Made by a program: the position numbers and the translations under genes. Positions 10,599 through 18,325 of a DNA stretch of 64,000 bases are shown here, one piece after another (position 1 is the first letter of the stretch; each line of letters opens with the position of its first letter). The DNA is taken from positions 186,001 through 250,000 of the forward strand of contig NZ_JAOQJK010000004.1 of assembly GCF_025567045.1 (NCBI RefSeq), given 5' to 3'. The notes beneath the pieces are model-generated. The model was not told the origin of the DNA. It worked only from the letters and a program-made list of their open reading frames with translations, and did no database searches. The stretch comes from Barnesiella propionica (GTDB lineage Bacteria; Bacteroidota; Bacteroidia; Bacteroidales; Barnesiellaceae).

Positions 10599-11852
10599 TT
10601 AAAATAAACTTATTAACAGGGCAATATTTAATCCTGCTACAAGTAGTCCGAGTGTAAGGAGAATTGCAGTTGTAGATTTTTTATTCACATGTTTACCCAT
10701 TACTTTTCCAGATGAAGTCAGGTAAATTTGAGTGAATACTGTTATGGGTAATTGTACGCTCAGTAACATTTGTGATATGATAAGTCCCTGGAACGGGTCA
10801 CCGATAAAGAATATGAGTAACAAAGCCGGGATAAAGGAAAGCATGGTTCCCACTTTTGTATGGATATCTTTCGGGCTGTAAGCTTCGTTAAAAAATCCGG
10901 CAAAAATCGAAGCTCCTGCAATGCCGGATGTAATAGTGGAAGATATCCCGGCGAAGAGTAAAGCTACCGCGAAAATAAATCCGGCGTTATTGCCTACGAG
11001 AGGAGTCAGTAGTTCTGCTGCCTGGTTCAGTTCTTCTACGACGATCCCCTGTTTGTAGAAAGCCGCTGCCGCCAGAATTATCATGGCGGAGTTTATAGCC
11101 CAGCCTATTCCCATGGATAACAAAGTATCATAGAATTCATATTTCAGTTGTTTTTTTATTACCGTTTCGTTTTCCAGATTCCATTCCCTGCTCTGTATAA
11201 CTTCCGAATGAAGGAACAGGTTGTGTGGCATTACGACGGCTCCCAGGACGCTCATGATGATTAAAATGGAATTGTCGGGGAAAGACGGTTTTACCCAGTT
11301 TGTGACAGTCTCAGGCCATGAGACATCTACCAGCGCCAGTTCGTACAGGAACGATATGCCTATAATGGAAACGAACATGATAATCCATCGTTCTATTTTG
11401 CTGTAAGTATTACTGAACAGCATGATGATACAGGCTGCCGTTACGATTACGGCACCTATCTTAACCGGAATATTGAAAAGCATATCCAGGGCTATAGCTC
11501 CTCCGAGTATCTCGGCCAGAGAAGTAGAAATGCTGGCAAGCATGGCACTTCCCAGAATGGGGCGTGCCAGAGGTTTTGGTATATATTTGTTGGTGGCTTC
11601 GGCCAGACAAAGTCCGGTAACTATTCCCAAGTGGGCTACATTATGCTGGATGATAATGAGCATAATAGAAGAAAAGGTCACCACCCATAATAAAGAATAG
11701 CCGAATGAGGAACCGGCAGCCAGATTGGTCGCCCAGTTTCCCGGGTCTATGAAGCCTACGGTGACCAGTAGCCCGGGACCTATATATTTCAGCAGGTCCA
11801 GTGCACCTGACCGGGTTTTATGTGTAATTTTTAGTTTATCGAGGAATTTCAT
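10599..11852 (-). CDS. Nramp-family divalent metal transporter
   Basis: A 417-residue polytopic membrane protein of the Nramp (MntH) family, proton-coupled importers of manganese and iron in the inner membrane. The metal-binding motif DPGNW of the first helix is at residues 36-40, and the sixth-helix motif MPHN is near residue 207. The hydrophobic profile fits 11 or so helices, the normal family length. The ATG at 11850-11852 is preceded by the CDF gene only 29 bases upstream on the same strand, so the two are probably co-transcribed. Which metal it carries cannot be told from sequence. Manganese import would fit the oxidant-defence genes just upstream, but that is inference. Confidence 0.93.
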   Translation of the reverse strand: MKFLDKLKITHKTRSGALDLLKYIGPGLLVTVGFIDPGNWATNLAAGSSFGYSLLWVVTFSSIMLIIIQHNVAHLGIVTGLCLAEATNKYIPKPLARPILGSAMLASISTSLAEILGGAIALDMLFNIPVKIGAVIVTAACIIMLFSNTYSKIERWIIMFVSIIGISFLYELALVDVSWPETVTNWVKPSFPDNSILIIMSVLGAVVMPHNLFLHSEVIQSREWNLENETVIKKQLKYEFYDTLLSMGIGWAINSAMIILAAAAFYKQGIVVEELNQAAELLTPLVGNNAGFIFAVALLFAGISSTITSGIAGASIFAGFFNEAYSPKDIHTKVGTMLSFIPALLLIFFIGDPFQGLIISQMLLSVQLPITVFTQIYLTSSGKVMGKHVNKKSTTAILLTLGLLVAGLNIALLISLF

Positions 11853-11881
11853 GAAGAGGAGTAATGGATATTATTATGTTA

Positions 11882-12775
11882 TCAGGAGCAACAATCCGTT
11901 TCGCAATGTTCTCCCGGCAGTTCTGTTTCAAAGGTTGCGTGTTGTATATTTGCATCTTCCAGCCGATGTTTCAGCCGGTATTTCAGATCTTCTATACCGG
12001 CAAACGAATCTACGACAATATGTGCAGTCAATGCGGTCTGAGTCGTACTAATGGCCCATATATGCAGGTGATGAACTCCTTTTACTTCGGGTTCGTTCAA
12101 AATTAACTTTTTGACTTTTTCAATATCTACATTGCCGGGAACGCCGTCTAAAGAGAGCCTTAAACTGTCGTGCAACAGATTCCAGGTGGATATTAAAATG
12201 ATAAGGCTTACTACCAGTCCTATAACAGGGTCTATGATATTCCAGCCCGTATAACGTATGATAAGACCTGATACCAATACACCTACTGAGACCAGTGTAT
12301 CGGCTGCCATATGCAGATAAGCTCCTTTTATGTTGAGGTCTTTTGATTTATCTTTAAAGAACAGGTAGGCTGTAAAAGCGTTGATGACGATGCCTATTCC
12401 GGCTACCCATGCGACAGCGTCGCCGTTTATCGCTTCGGGGTTTCGTAATTTTGATATACTTTCTGAAATGATGATACCTACCGCCACTAATAATATAATA
12501 GCGTTTAGAAGGGAAACCAATATCGTGCTTTTTTTGTATCCGTACGTATAATTACCGGAAGGTTTAATTTTTGCCAGCCGGAATGCCAGCATGGCCAGGA
12601 TTAGGCTTACTACGTCGCTCAGATTATGTCCGGCGTCGGAGAGTAGAGCCAATGAACCGAAATATAATCCGGAGCCGGCTTCTACAATAACAAATAGCAG
12701 ATTGAGCGTTATACCTATAATAAAAGCTTTATTCAATTTGCTTATTTCATGCGTATGGTGGTGTTCATGTGCCAT
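11882..12775 (-). CDS. Cation diffusion facilitator family metal exporter (CzcD/ZitB type)
   Basis: A 297-residue protein with six membrane helices and a soluble C-terminal domain, the standard CDF architecture. Both helix 2 (SDAGHNLSD) and helix 5 (HMAADTLVSVG) carry the HxxxD pairs that form the intramembrane site of zinc-type CDF antiporters. The N-terminus is histidine-rich (MAHEHHHTHE), and the C-terminus ends in a cysteine-rich tail (EHCETDCCS), both plausible metal-capturing segments. CDF proteins export zinc or related divalent metals in exchange for protons. It lies upstream of the Nramp gene with a 29-base gap, making an exporter-importer pair. Zinc is the best guess for the substrate. 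Confidence 0.92.
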   Translation of the reverse strand: MAHEHHHTHEISKLNKAFIIGITLNLLFVIVEAGSGLYFGSLALLSDAGHNLSDVVSLILAMLAFRLAKIKPSGNYTYGYKKSTILVSLLNAIILLVAVGIIISESISKLRNPEAINGDAVAWVAGIGIVINAFTAYLFFKDKSKDLNIKGAYLHMAADTLVSVGVLVSGLIIRYTGWNIIDPVIGLVVSLIILISTWNLLHDSLRLSLDGVPGNVDIEKVKKLILNEPEVKGVHHLHIWAISTTQTALTAHIVVDSFAGIEDLKYRLKHRLEDANIQHATFETELPGEHCETDCCS

Positions 12776-12794
12776 AATCCAGTAAAACGATTTT

Positions 12795-12822
12795 ACACCA
12801 TGAGATGTTTATCCCATGGTGT
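12795..12822 (-). terminator. Hairpin downstream of the rclA-like gene
   Basis: ACACCATGAGAT (12795-12806) pairs with ATCCCATGGTGT (12811-12822), 11 of 12 positions, around a 4-base loop. On the minus strand only short T-runs follow, so termination efficiency is uncertain. It lies about 70 bases beyond the end of the rclA-like gene and just before the CDF gene. Confidence 0.5.
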
Positions 12823-12891
12823 GCCATATTGATTTTATAATAACAAATATCCGGCTTTTATCTGAAATATTATATGTTTTCGATAGTTTTT

Positions 12892-14262
12892 TTAGGAGAA
12901 TAAATCATTGAGAGCTTCACTCATACTGGGGTGTGTGAAAATAAAATTATGTAAAAATGTAGAATCCAGCCCGGCTTTCATGGCTAATGAGACTGTGTTT
13001 ATCACTTCACTGGATTCGGGGCAAAAGAGCGTACATCCCAAAATTTCATGAGTATCAGCATCTATCACTGCCTTCAGCATTCCGTCTTCAGCATCCACTG
13101 TTTTTGCACGGGGAATCGAAGAAACCGTGAATTTGTTTACCAGAATATTCTTACCGCTTTTTCTGGCTTCTTGCTCGTTCAATCCGATATGAGATAAAGG
13201 AGGGTCTATGAATACCGAGTAGCTGACAGGTTCCCTGCCGGTAGTTCTTCTTCTTTGATCACCGAACAAGTCGTCCCTTATGATACGATAGTCATCAAGA
13301 GATATATAAGTGAATTGCAATCCTCCTTTTACATCGCCCATCACCCTGATACTGGGAGTTGTCGTTCTCAGTAATTCGTCCACTATGATAGCTCCTTGTT
13401 CATTTACTTTTACTCCGGCTGCTTCCAGATTAAGTTCTTTCGTGTTCGGTCTTCGGCCCGTTGCCAGCAGTACGGCGTCCGCTTTTAATGTGTAACCTGC
13501 ATTTTCCCGTGTATTGGTATATGATATGATAACTTCGTTTCCGGTGTTATGGAAAGAATTTACTTTTGCCCCCATTTTAAATAATATTCCTTTTTTTTCC
13601 AGGACTGTTTTTACACTTTCGGCGATGTCTCTGTCTTCTCTGGGCAAGAGTTCGGTATAGCCTTCCAGTACTGTGACCTGGGAGCCGAAAGATGCATATA
13701 TGGATGCAAATTCCAGTCCGATATATCCGCCTCCTATGATCACCAGTCTTTCCGGAAGCTCAGTAAGTTCCATGATCTCTGTACTGGTATATATGAACGG
13801 ATTTTCTTTTATTCCTTCTATGGGTGGTATAACGGTTTCGGCTCCTGTATTAATGAAAATGTACGGCGCTTTCAACAGCAATGTCCCTTTTTCTGTTTTT
13901 ACATTTACGGTTTCGGGAGATGCGAAACTTCCTGTTCCCGTATAGACTGTTATGTTTTTCTTGTCGTCCAGTTTATGAAAGTTATTGTTTCGGAGTAAAG
14001 AAGTTATCTTGTCTTTTTTTTCTATGGCTTTCCGATAAAATTCTTTCTTATTTTCGAAAGAGTCTTTTTTCCTCAAATCGGCAAGTTTTGCCTGGTGTAC
14101 CAGTACTTTGGTCGGTATACAACCGATATTGATACATGTGCCTCCGTACATTTTTTCGGATTTTTCCACCATGGCGACCTTCCATCCCCTGTTTGCCAGA
14201 TCGGAGGCGAGAGTTTTCCCTCCTTTCCCAAATCCTATAATGATAGCATCGAACTCTTTCAT
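12892..14262 (-). CDS. rclA: RclA-type pyridine nucleotide-disulfide oxidoreductase
   Basis: A 456-residue flavoprotein disulfide reductase. The FAD-binding motif GFGKGGKTLA is at residues 10-19, and the redox pair C43/C48 sits in GGTCINIGCIPTK, the same spacing and numbering as I recall for E. coli RclA. Further stretches look diagnostic of RclA rather than of lipoamide dehydrogenase or MerA: LPREDRDIAE, GGLQFTYISLDDYRIIRD and the end FTHPSMSEALNDLF. RclA is a cytoplasmic NAD(P)H-dependent enzyme, reported to reduce copper(II), that protects against hypochlorous acid. Only 5 bases separate it from the DUF417 gene upstream, and an AraC regulator precedes that. This reproduces the E. coli rcl set except for rclB. 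The family call is firm; the physiological role here is inference. Confidence 0.88.
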   Translation of the reverse strand: MKEFDAIIIGFGKGGKTLASDLANRGWKVAMVEKSEKMYGGTCINIGCIPTKVLVHQAKLADLRKKDSFENKKEFYRKAIEKKDKITSLLRNNNFHKLDDKKNITVYTGTGSFASPETVNVKTEKGTLLLKAPYIFINTGAETVIPPIEGIKENPFIYTSTEIMELTELPERLVIIGGGYIGLEFASIYASFGSQVTVLEGYTELLPREDRDIAESVKTVLEKKGILFKMGAKVNSFHNTGNEVIISYTNTRENAGYTLKADAVLLATGRRPNTKELNLEAAGVKVNEQGAIIVDELLRTTTPSIRVMGDVKGGLQFTYISLDDYRIIRDDLFGDQRRRTTGREPVSYSVFIDPPLSHIGLNEQEARKSGKNILVNKFTVSSIPRAKTVDAEDGMLKAVIDADTHEILGCTLFCPESSEVINTVSLAMKAGLDSTFLHNFIFTHPSMSEALNDLFS

Positions 14263-14267
14263 AATAC

Positions 14268-14861
14268 TTATTTATTAAAATATTTTTTCAATAATCTTTG
14301 TGCCGATTCTGAAAGTACAACTACGCTGCCCGCCAGTATGGCCGTATCTTTAATAACTAATCGCCCGGCTCCTGTCAATAGAGGGAATCCGTATTCTCCG
14401 CTCCCTAAATCGGGAACCCAGACTTCGGGTGTTGTAATAAGAAAAGATAGCGTTCCTAATGTCATGATAATGGCCAGGATAGCACCTGCAAAGCCTAATT
14501 CGGGAGAGAATATACCTAAGAATACCAACAATCCTATGGTTATAATGAGGATGCCGAGTCCGTGGGAAAATGCATATGTATGGTTTTGTACATGCCATTC
14601 GTGTTTGACTTCGTTATATTCTCCTTCTTTCAGTTTGTAGTCTTTGTATTCCGGGGCATCTTTAGCATAGAAAAAGCTCATAAAAGGACTGTTCGCTACG
14701 AAAGGTACGATGCCTTCGGCTTCATAATTGTAAAACTTAAGTCCGCCTATCCATACAAAAATGATAAGGATAGCAATGCGGATAAGATCAATTCCCAGTT
14801 TCTGTGACGAAGCGGTAATTCTTAGAAGAGAAAAAAACAGGTGTTTTGCTTTTGTTGTCAT
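14268..14861 (-). CDS. rclC: DUF417 family inner-membrane protein (RclC/YkgB-like)
   Basis: A 197-residue protein, the same length as E. coli RclC. About four hydrophobic helices are visible: LIRIAILIIFVWIGGLKF near residue 30, the FSHGLGILIITIGLLVFLGI stretch, the following helix ending SFLITTPEVW, and a C-terminal one. The WIGGLKFYNYEAEGI and PFMSFFYAKDAPEY segments fit the DUF417 family. Its biochemical function is unknown; in E. coli the protein sits in the inner membrane and is part of the reactive-chlorine regulon. Here it is immediately upstream of the rclA-like gene and 90 bases downstream of an AraC gene. The symbol is assigned by family and context. Confidence 0.8.
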   Translation of the reverse strand: MTTKAKHLFFSLLRITASSQKLGIDLIRIAILIIFVWIGGLKFYNYEAEGIVPFVANSPFMSFFYAKDAPEYKDYKLKEGEYNEVKHEWHVQNHTYAFSHGLGILIITIGLLVFLGIFSPELGFAGAILAIIMTLGTLSFLITTPEVWVPDLGSGEYGFPLLTGAGRLVIKDTAILAGSVVVLSESAQRLLKKYFNK

Positions 14862-14951
14862 ATTGTCAGTTTTTAATGGTTTAACTTATGATGCAAAATT
14901 CGGTTGTTTTTTCCGGGGAATAAATAACAATTTTACCGGATTAGTTGTCAA

Positions 14952-15788
14952 TTATTCCCGTTTTTCTTTTTTTCTGAAATCGGAAATGCTTTCTCCCGTC
15001 ATATTTTTGAAAAAACGGCTGAAAGAAGCCAAGTCTTCAAAGCCCAGAATCTCCGCAATTTCTTTGGCGCTTTTTGTACTATATAGCAGTAAACGTTTTG
15101 CTTCGGCTTCGGTTCGTTCGTGAATAATTCTTAGCGGAGATGAAAAACCATAAGAAGAAAACAGATTGGTTAAGGTTTTAGGAGAACGGTGAAGCATTTC
15201 GGCATAATCCTGTACTTGCTTTTTTTCTTTGAAATGGTTATCTACCAGAACAAAGAACTGACGGATGATATCGAAACTTTTTTCTTTTTCATGGTTAATC
15301 GAGAATTTTTCCCGGGCAAAACGGGTACAACTGATAATAAAGCGTTTCAACAGGATGCGCAGCATTTCTTCCTGCAGATTATCTTTAATAAGATATTCAT
15401 TTCTGAATTTGGATGTTATATCCAGTAATATTTCTTTTTGTTCCAGTGTTAATCGAAGGCGCATGATATCGGACGTGCCATTGAAAAGGAAACCGTTGCA
15501 TGAGACCTCATTGTCGTGCCCGAAAATACAGTAGAAATTGCTGTTGAAAAGAAGTGTGAGATAGTCTCCGTTTATTTCTTTAAATGCGATGTGGTGCAAC
15601 GGAGTGAGGGGAATGATCTCGTCTTGCTCCAATGTCATAATCACGTGGTCTACTTCCAGTGTCAGACTGCCGTTTTGTACCCAGATAAATTTATACAGGC
15701 TTTTATCTTTTTGCAAAACTTTATTTTCGTTAAAATTGGAAGATAACGATATGTTCCCTTTGAGAGGGGTTGAAAAATGATATTCCAT
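14952..15788 (-). CDS. AraC-family transcriptional regulator, candidate regulator of the rcl-like genes
   Basis: A 278-residue protein with an N-terminal cupin-like sensing half and a C-terminal AraC DNA-binding half. The second helix-turn-helix is clear in SAKEIAEILGFEDLASFSRF followed by FKNMTGESISDFRKKEKRE. It is transcribed toward the DUF417 and rclA-like genes and away from msrAB, the place expected for a local regulator. E. coli RclR is also AraC-type, but its redox pair (C21 and C89) is not reproduced: this protein has no cysteine before residue 87 and instead has C87 and C97 in FYCIFGHDNEVSCNGF, plus one near residue 154. Whether it senses oxidant is therefore open. I have not called it rclR for that reason. 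Confidence 0.85.
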   Translation of the reverse strand: MEYHFSTPLKGNISLSSNFNENKVLQKDKSLYKFIWVQNGSLTLEVDHVIMTLEQDEIIPLTPLHHIAFKEINGDYLTLLFNSNFYCIFGHDNEVSCNGFLFNGTSDIMRLRLTLEQKEILLDITSKFRNEYLIKDNLQEEMLRILLKRFIISCTRFAREKFSINHEKEKSFDIIRQFFVLVDNHFKEKKQVQDYAEMLHRSPKTLTNLFSSYGFSSPLRIIHERTEAEAKRLLLYSTKSAKEIAEILGFEDLASFSRFFKNMTGESISDFRKKEKRE

Positions 15789-15978
15789 AGTTTTTCGGTT
15801 TAGTTAAGTAACAATGGAAATTACTAATTTTTAAAGGTATGAAGTTTTTATCGGAATAAAAAGATATTATGAATGAAAAGAGCTAATGAAACTTATAAAG
15901 TAAAATTTTAATATAAAAGATGTTTTAATTTTTTCCTTAACGGTCGTTCAATTTGTTATTGTGTTATATTTGATTATT

Positions 15979-17043
15979 ATGAGAAATGTATGGTTATGGT
16001 GTCTGTTATTCCTTTGTAGCCTGTTTTCTGTACAGGCACAAAAGAGTGTGGATACAGATGTAATGAAACAGGAGAAAAAGAAAATGGAAGATAGAAGTGT
16101 GGTTTATTTTGCAGGCGGTTGTTTCTGGGGAACCGAGCATTTTATGAAACAGATCCGGGGAGTCGAAAAAACAGAAGTCGGCTATGCAAACAGTAATATA
16201 GCAAATCCTACCTATGAACAGGTATGTACCGGTAAGACAGGGGCTGCAGAAACGGTAAAGGTCGTTTATGACCCCCATACTGTGAAATTGAGTTTATTAC
16301 TCGACCTTTATTTCAAAACTATCGATCCCACCAGTCTCAATAAGCAAGGGAACGATAGAGGTACACAATACAGAACCGGAGTTTTTTATACCGATAAAGC
16401 AGACCTGCCTGTGATAGAATCGGTGATAAAATCTTTGTCCCGTAAATATAATAAACCTATTGTGACGGAAGTAAAACCGATTATTAATTTCTATCCTGCG
16501 GAAGGTTATCACCAGAAATATCTGGATAAAAATCCGGGCGGTTATTGCCATATAAATCCGGAACTTTTCAAACTTGCCCGGGAAGCCAATTCCCGGCCGG
16601 TCTATAAGAAACCAGATGATGCGACATTACGTACTATTTTATCTGCAGAAGAATATGCTGTAACACAAAAAAATGCTACGGAACCGGCTTTCCGCAATAA
16701 ATATTGGAATGAAAAGCGGGATGGGATATACGTGGACGTGACTACGGGGGAACCTTTATTTGTTTCCACCGATAAATTCGATTCCGGTTGCGGGTGGCCC
16801 AGTTTTTCCAAACCTATAAATAATGCACTGTTGAATGAAAAAATGGATTTGTCTCACGGGATGACTCGTGTTGAGGTGAGGAGTAAAACGGGAGATGCTC
16901 ATTTAGGACATGTATTTACCGACGGCCCGAGAGATAAAGGCGGTTTGCGTTATTGTATCAATAGTGCTTCATTGAAGTTCATCCCGAGAGAAAAGATGAA
17001 AGAAGAGGGATACGGCGATTATTTATATTTGTTGGATAAGTAG
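15979..17043 (+). CDS. msrAB: Exported peptide methionine sulfoxide reductase MsrA-MsrB fusion
   Basis: A 354-residue two-domain enzyme that reduces both S- and R-methionine sulfoxide. The ATG at 15979 is preferred because it opens a signal peptide ([20 protein letters not shown]); the GTG at 15961 would only put six residues before it. The MsrA domain has the catalytic motif [10 protein letters not shown]. The MsrB domain has [11 protein letters not shown] and the catalytic cysteine in [12 protein letters not shown]. The four zinc-binding cysteines found in many MsrB proteins are absent: the CxxC positions read TGEP and KTGD. It therefore belongs to the zinc-free form. The signal peptide places it in the periplasm. 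It is divergent from the AraC gene across 190 bases, suggesting shared control with the rcl-like genes. Confidence 0.93.
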   Translation: MRNVWLWCLLFLCSLFSVQAQKSVDTDVMKQEKKKMEDRSVVYFAGGCFWGTEHFMKQIRGVEKTEVGYANSNIANPTYEQVCTGKTGAAETVKVVYDPHTVKLSLLLDLYFKTIDPTSLNKQGNDRGTQYRTGVFYTDKADLPVIESVIKSLSRKYNKPIVTEVKPIINFYPAEGYHQKYLDKNPGGYCHINPELFKLAREANSRPVYKKPDDATLRTILSAEEYAVTQKNATEPAFRNKYWNEKRDGIYVDVTTGEPLFVSTDKFDSGCGWPSFSKPINNALLNEKMDLSHGMTRVEVRSKTGDAHLGHVFTDGPRDKGGLRYCINSASLKFIPREKMKEEGYGDYLYLLDK

Positions 17044-17451
17044 TGTTTTAAATTGATAGATGAATGTTATAAAAAAGTATGTAATAATAAAATAATACAA
17101 TAGGCATTTATATCTATCAGTTATCGGGGTTGTTTTTTATCTTTGCAAAAAGAGACGGACTTCAGGTCTTTCAATTTCCGAATGAAAGGTGATTTTTATT
17201 TATCCCGGGAATTAAGTCCGGAATAATTTTATATAGTGATTTTTTTGCGAAAAGAGAGATTATTTATTATCTGCCGTAAAAATTACGGCTTCGTCCGGTT
17301 TTATATGCTTCTCCTGTTTATGAGTTTCAAAAATTCATAATAGCCTCAGATTTGATACTGAAACTTGTTATTCGCGTTCAATTTTTCTATAATAATATAT
17401 AGAAAAATATGAATGCCGTATATTTATAAGTTACAAAGAGGCAATAATTGA
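17044..17451 (+). other. Long structured leader region before the AraC/hybrid-kinase cluster
   Basis: 408 bases without a gene. TATCTTTG at 17138-17145 is a candidate -7 element. From about 17151 the sequence can form an outer stem CGGACTT/AAGTCCG (17156-17162 with 17214-17220) around a small CTTTCA/TGAAAG hairpin, then a GCCGTAA/TTACGGC hairpin (17273-17289). A 28-base palindrome, ATTTTTCTATA with TATAGAAAAAT (17381-17408), lies about 45 bases before the start codon and could be an operator. No known riboswitch was recognised, and no terminator for msrAB is evident. Confidence 0.45.
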
Positions 17452-18285
17452 ATGAGTGATAATTTTCATATATATACTGATATATCACATATTCCGGCAA
17501 AAGAATATGAGACGTATCTGGAGGAAGGTTTTAGCGGAATATGTACAGGTGGTTCCGCCGTTATAGAAGTTTTCTCGGTTTGTCGCCAGATAGTTAAAAA
17601 TGACCTTGTGACTATTTTGCCGTTGCAACTGGTATCTGTCCGTGATATCAGTGATGATTTTTCCATGACATTTTTTAAAGTCGATAAAGTTATGTTTCTG
17701 GACATTATGAGTGGATTGGGGAGGATCACTACCGACTTCTTTTTTTATATGCGGAAGAATTTTCAGTACCATTTGAGCGATAGCGATACTAAAAGATTTC
17801 TTGGGTTTTGCCGTGTAATCGATTTTCGGGGGAACAATGACGATCCTGCTTTTCAACGTGAAACTATTTTACATTTGTTACGTATTTATTATTGGGATTT
17901 TTATGTTCATTTTCAGACGAAAGCAAGTGATAAAAAAAAATCTCTCTCTAATTCCAATAAGGAAAATATCGCTTTTAGATTTTCTATGTTGGTTTCTGAA
18001 CATTATAAAGAACATAGAGAGATCGCTTTTTATGCCGACAAATTGTGCATATCTCCTCTATACCTGACAAAGGTTATACAGGAAATGAGAGGACAGTCGG
18101 CCCATGAAGTAATCATAGATTACGTGATTGTAGAAATAAAGAACCTTCTTCGGGATACAAATCTTGATATAAAGGATATTGTCCGGAGAATCGGTTTTGC
18201 GAATCAGTCATCGTTAAGCCGTTTTTTTCGGCAGCATACGGGTTTGTCTCCTTCGGAATATAGGCGTACCATCCACATTATATAA
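17452..18285 (+). CDS. AraC-family transcriptional regulator
   Basis: A 277-residue protein. The C-terminal hundred or so residues form the two helix-turn-helix motifs of AraC/XylS proteins (IAFYADKLCISPLYLTKVIQ, then DIKDIVRRIGFANQSSLSRF ending FRQHTGLSPSEYRRT). The N-terminal half (SGICTGGSAVIEVFSVCRQ...) is the sensor or dimerisation part, of unknown ligand. It does not resemble the AraC protein at 14952-15788 closely. Two hybrid kinases follow on the same strand, the first only 40 bases downstream, so all three may form one signalling unit. A palindrome and a long leader upstream suggest its own transcription is regulated. Confidence 0.88.
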   Translation: MSDNFHIYTDISHIPAKEYETYLEEGFSGICTGGSAVIEVFSVCRQIVKNDLVTILPLQLVSVRDISDDFSMTFFKVDKVMFLDIMSGLGRITTDFFFYMRKNFQYHLSDSDTKRFLGFCRVIDFRGNNDDPAFQRETILHLLRIYYWDFYVHFQTKASDKKKSLSNSNKENIAFRFSMLVSEHYKEHREIAFYADKLCISPLYLTKVIQEMRGQSAHEVIIDYVIVEIKNLLRDTNLDIKDIVRRIGFANQSSLSRFFRQHTGLSPSEYRRTIHII

Positions 18286-18325
18286 TATATATACTACATA
18301 CACAACACAATAACTATAAATTCCA

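Noticed and set aside
14095..14640. Plus-strand frame spanning the rclA/DUF417 junction
   Set aside because: It is antisense to two well-supported genes and has no recognisable domain or signal.
15961..15978. Upstream GTG start for msrAB
   Set aside because: It would place six residues before a normal signal peptide, and a promoter-like element overlaps it.
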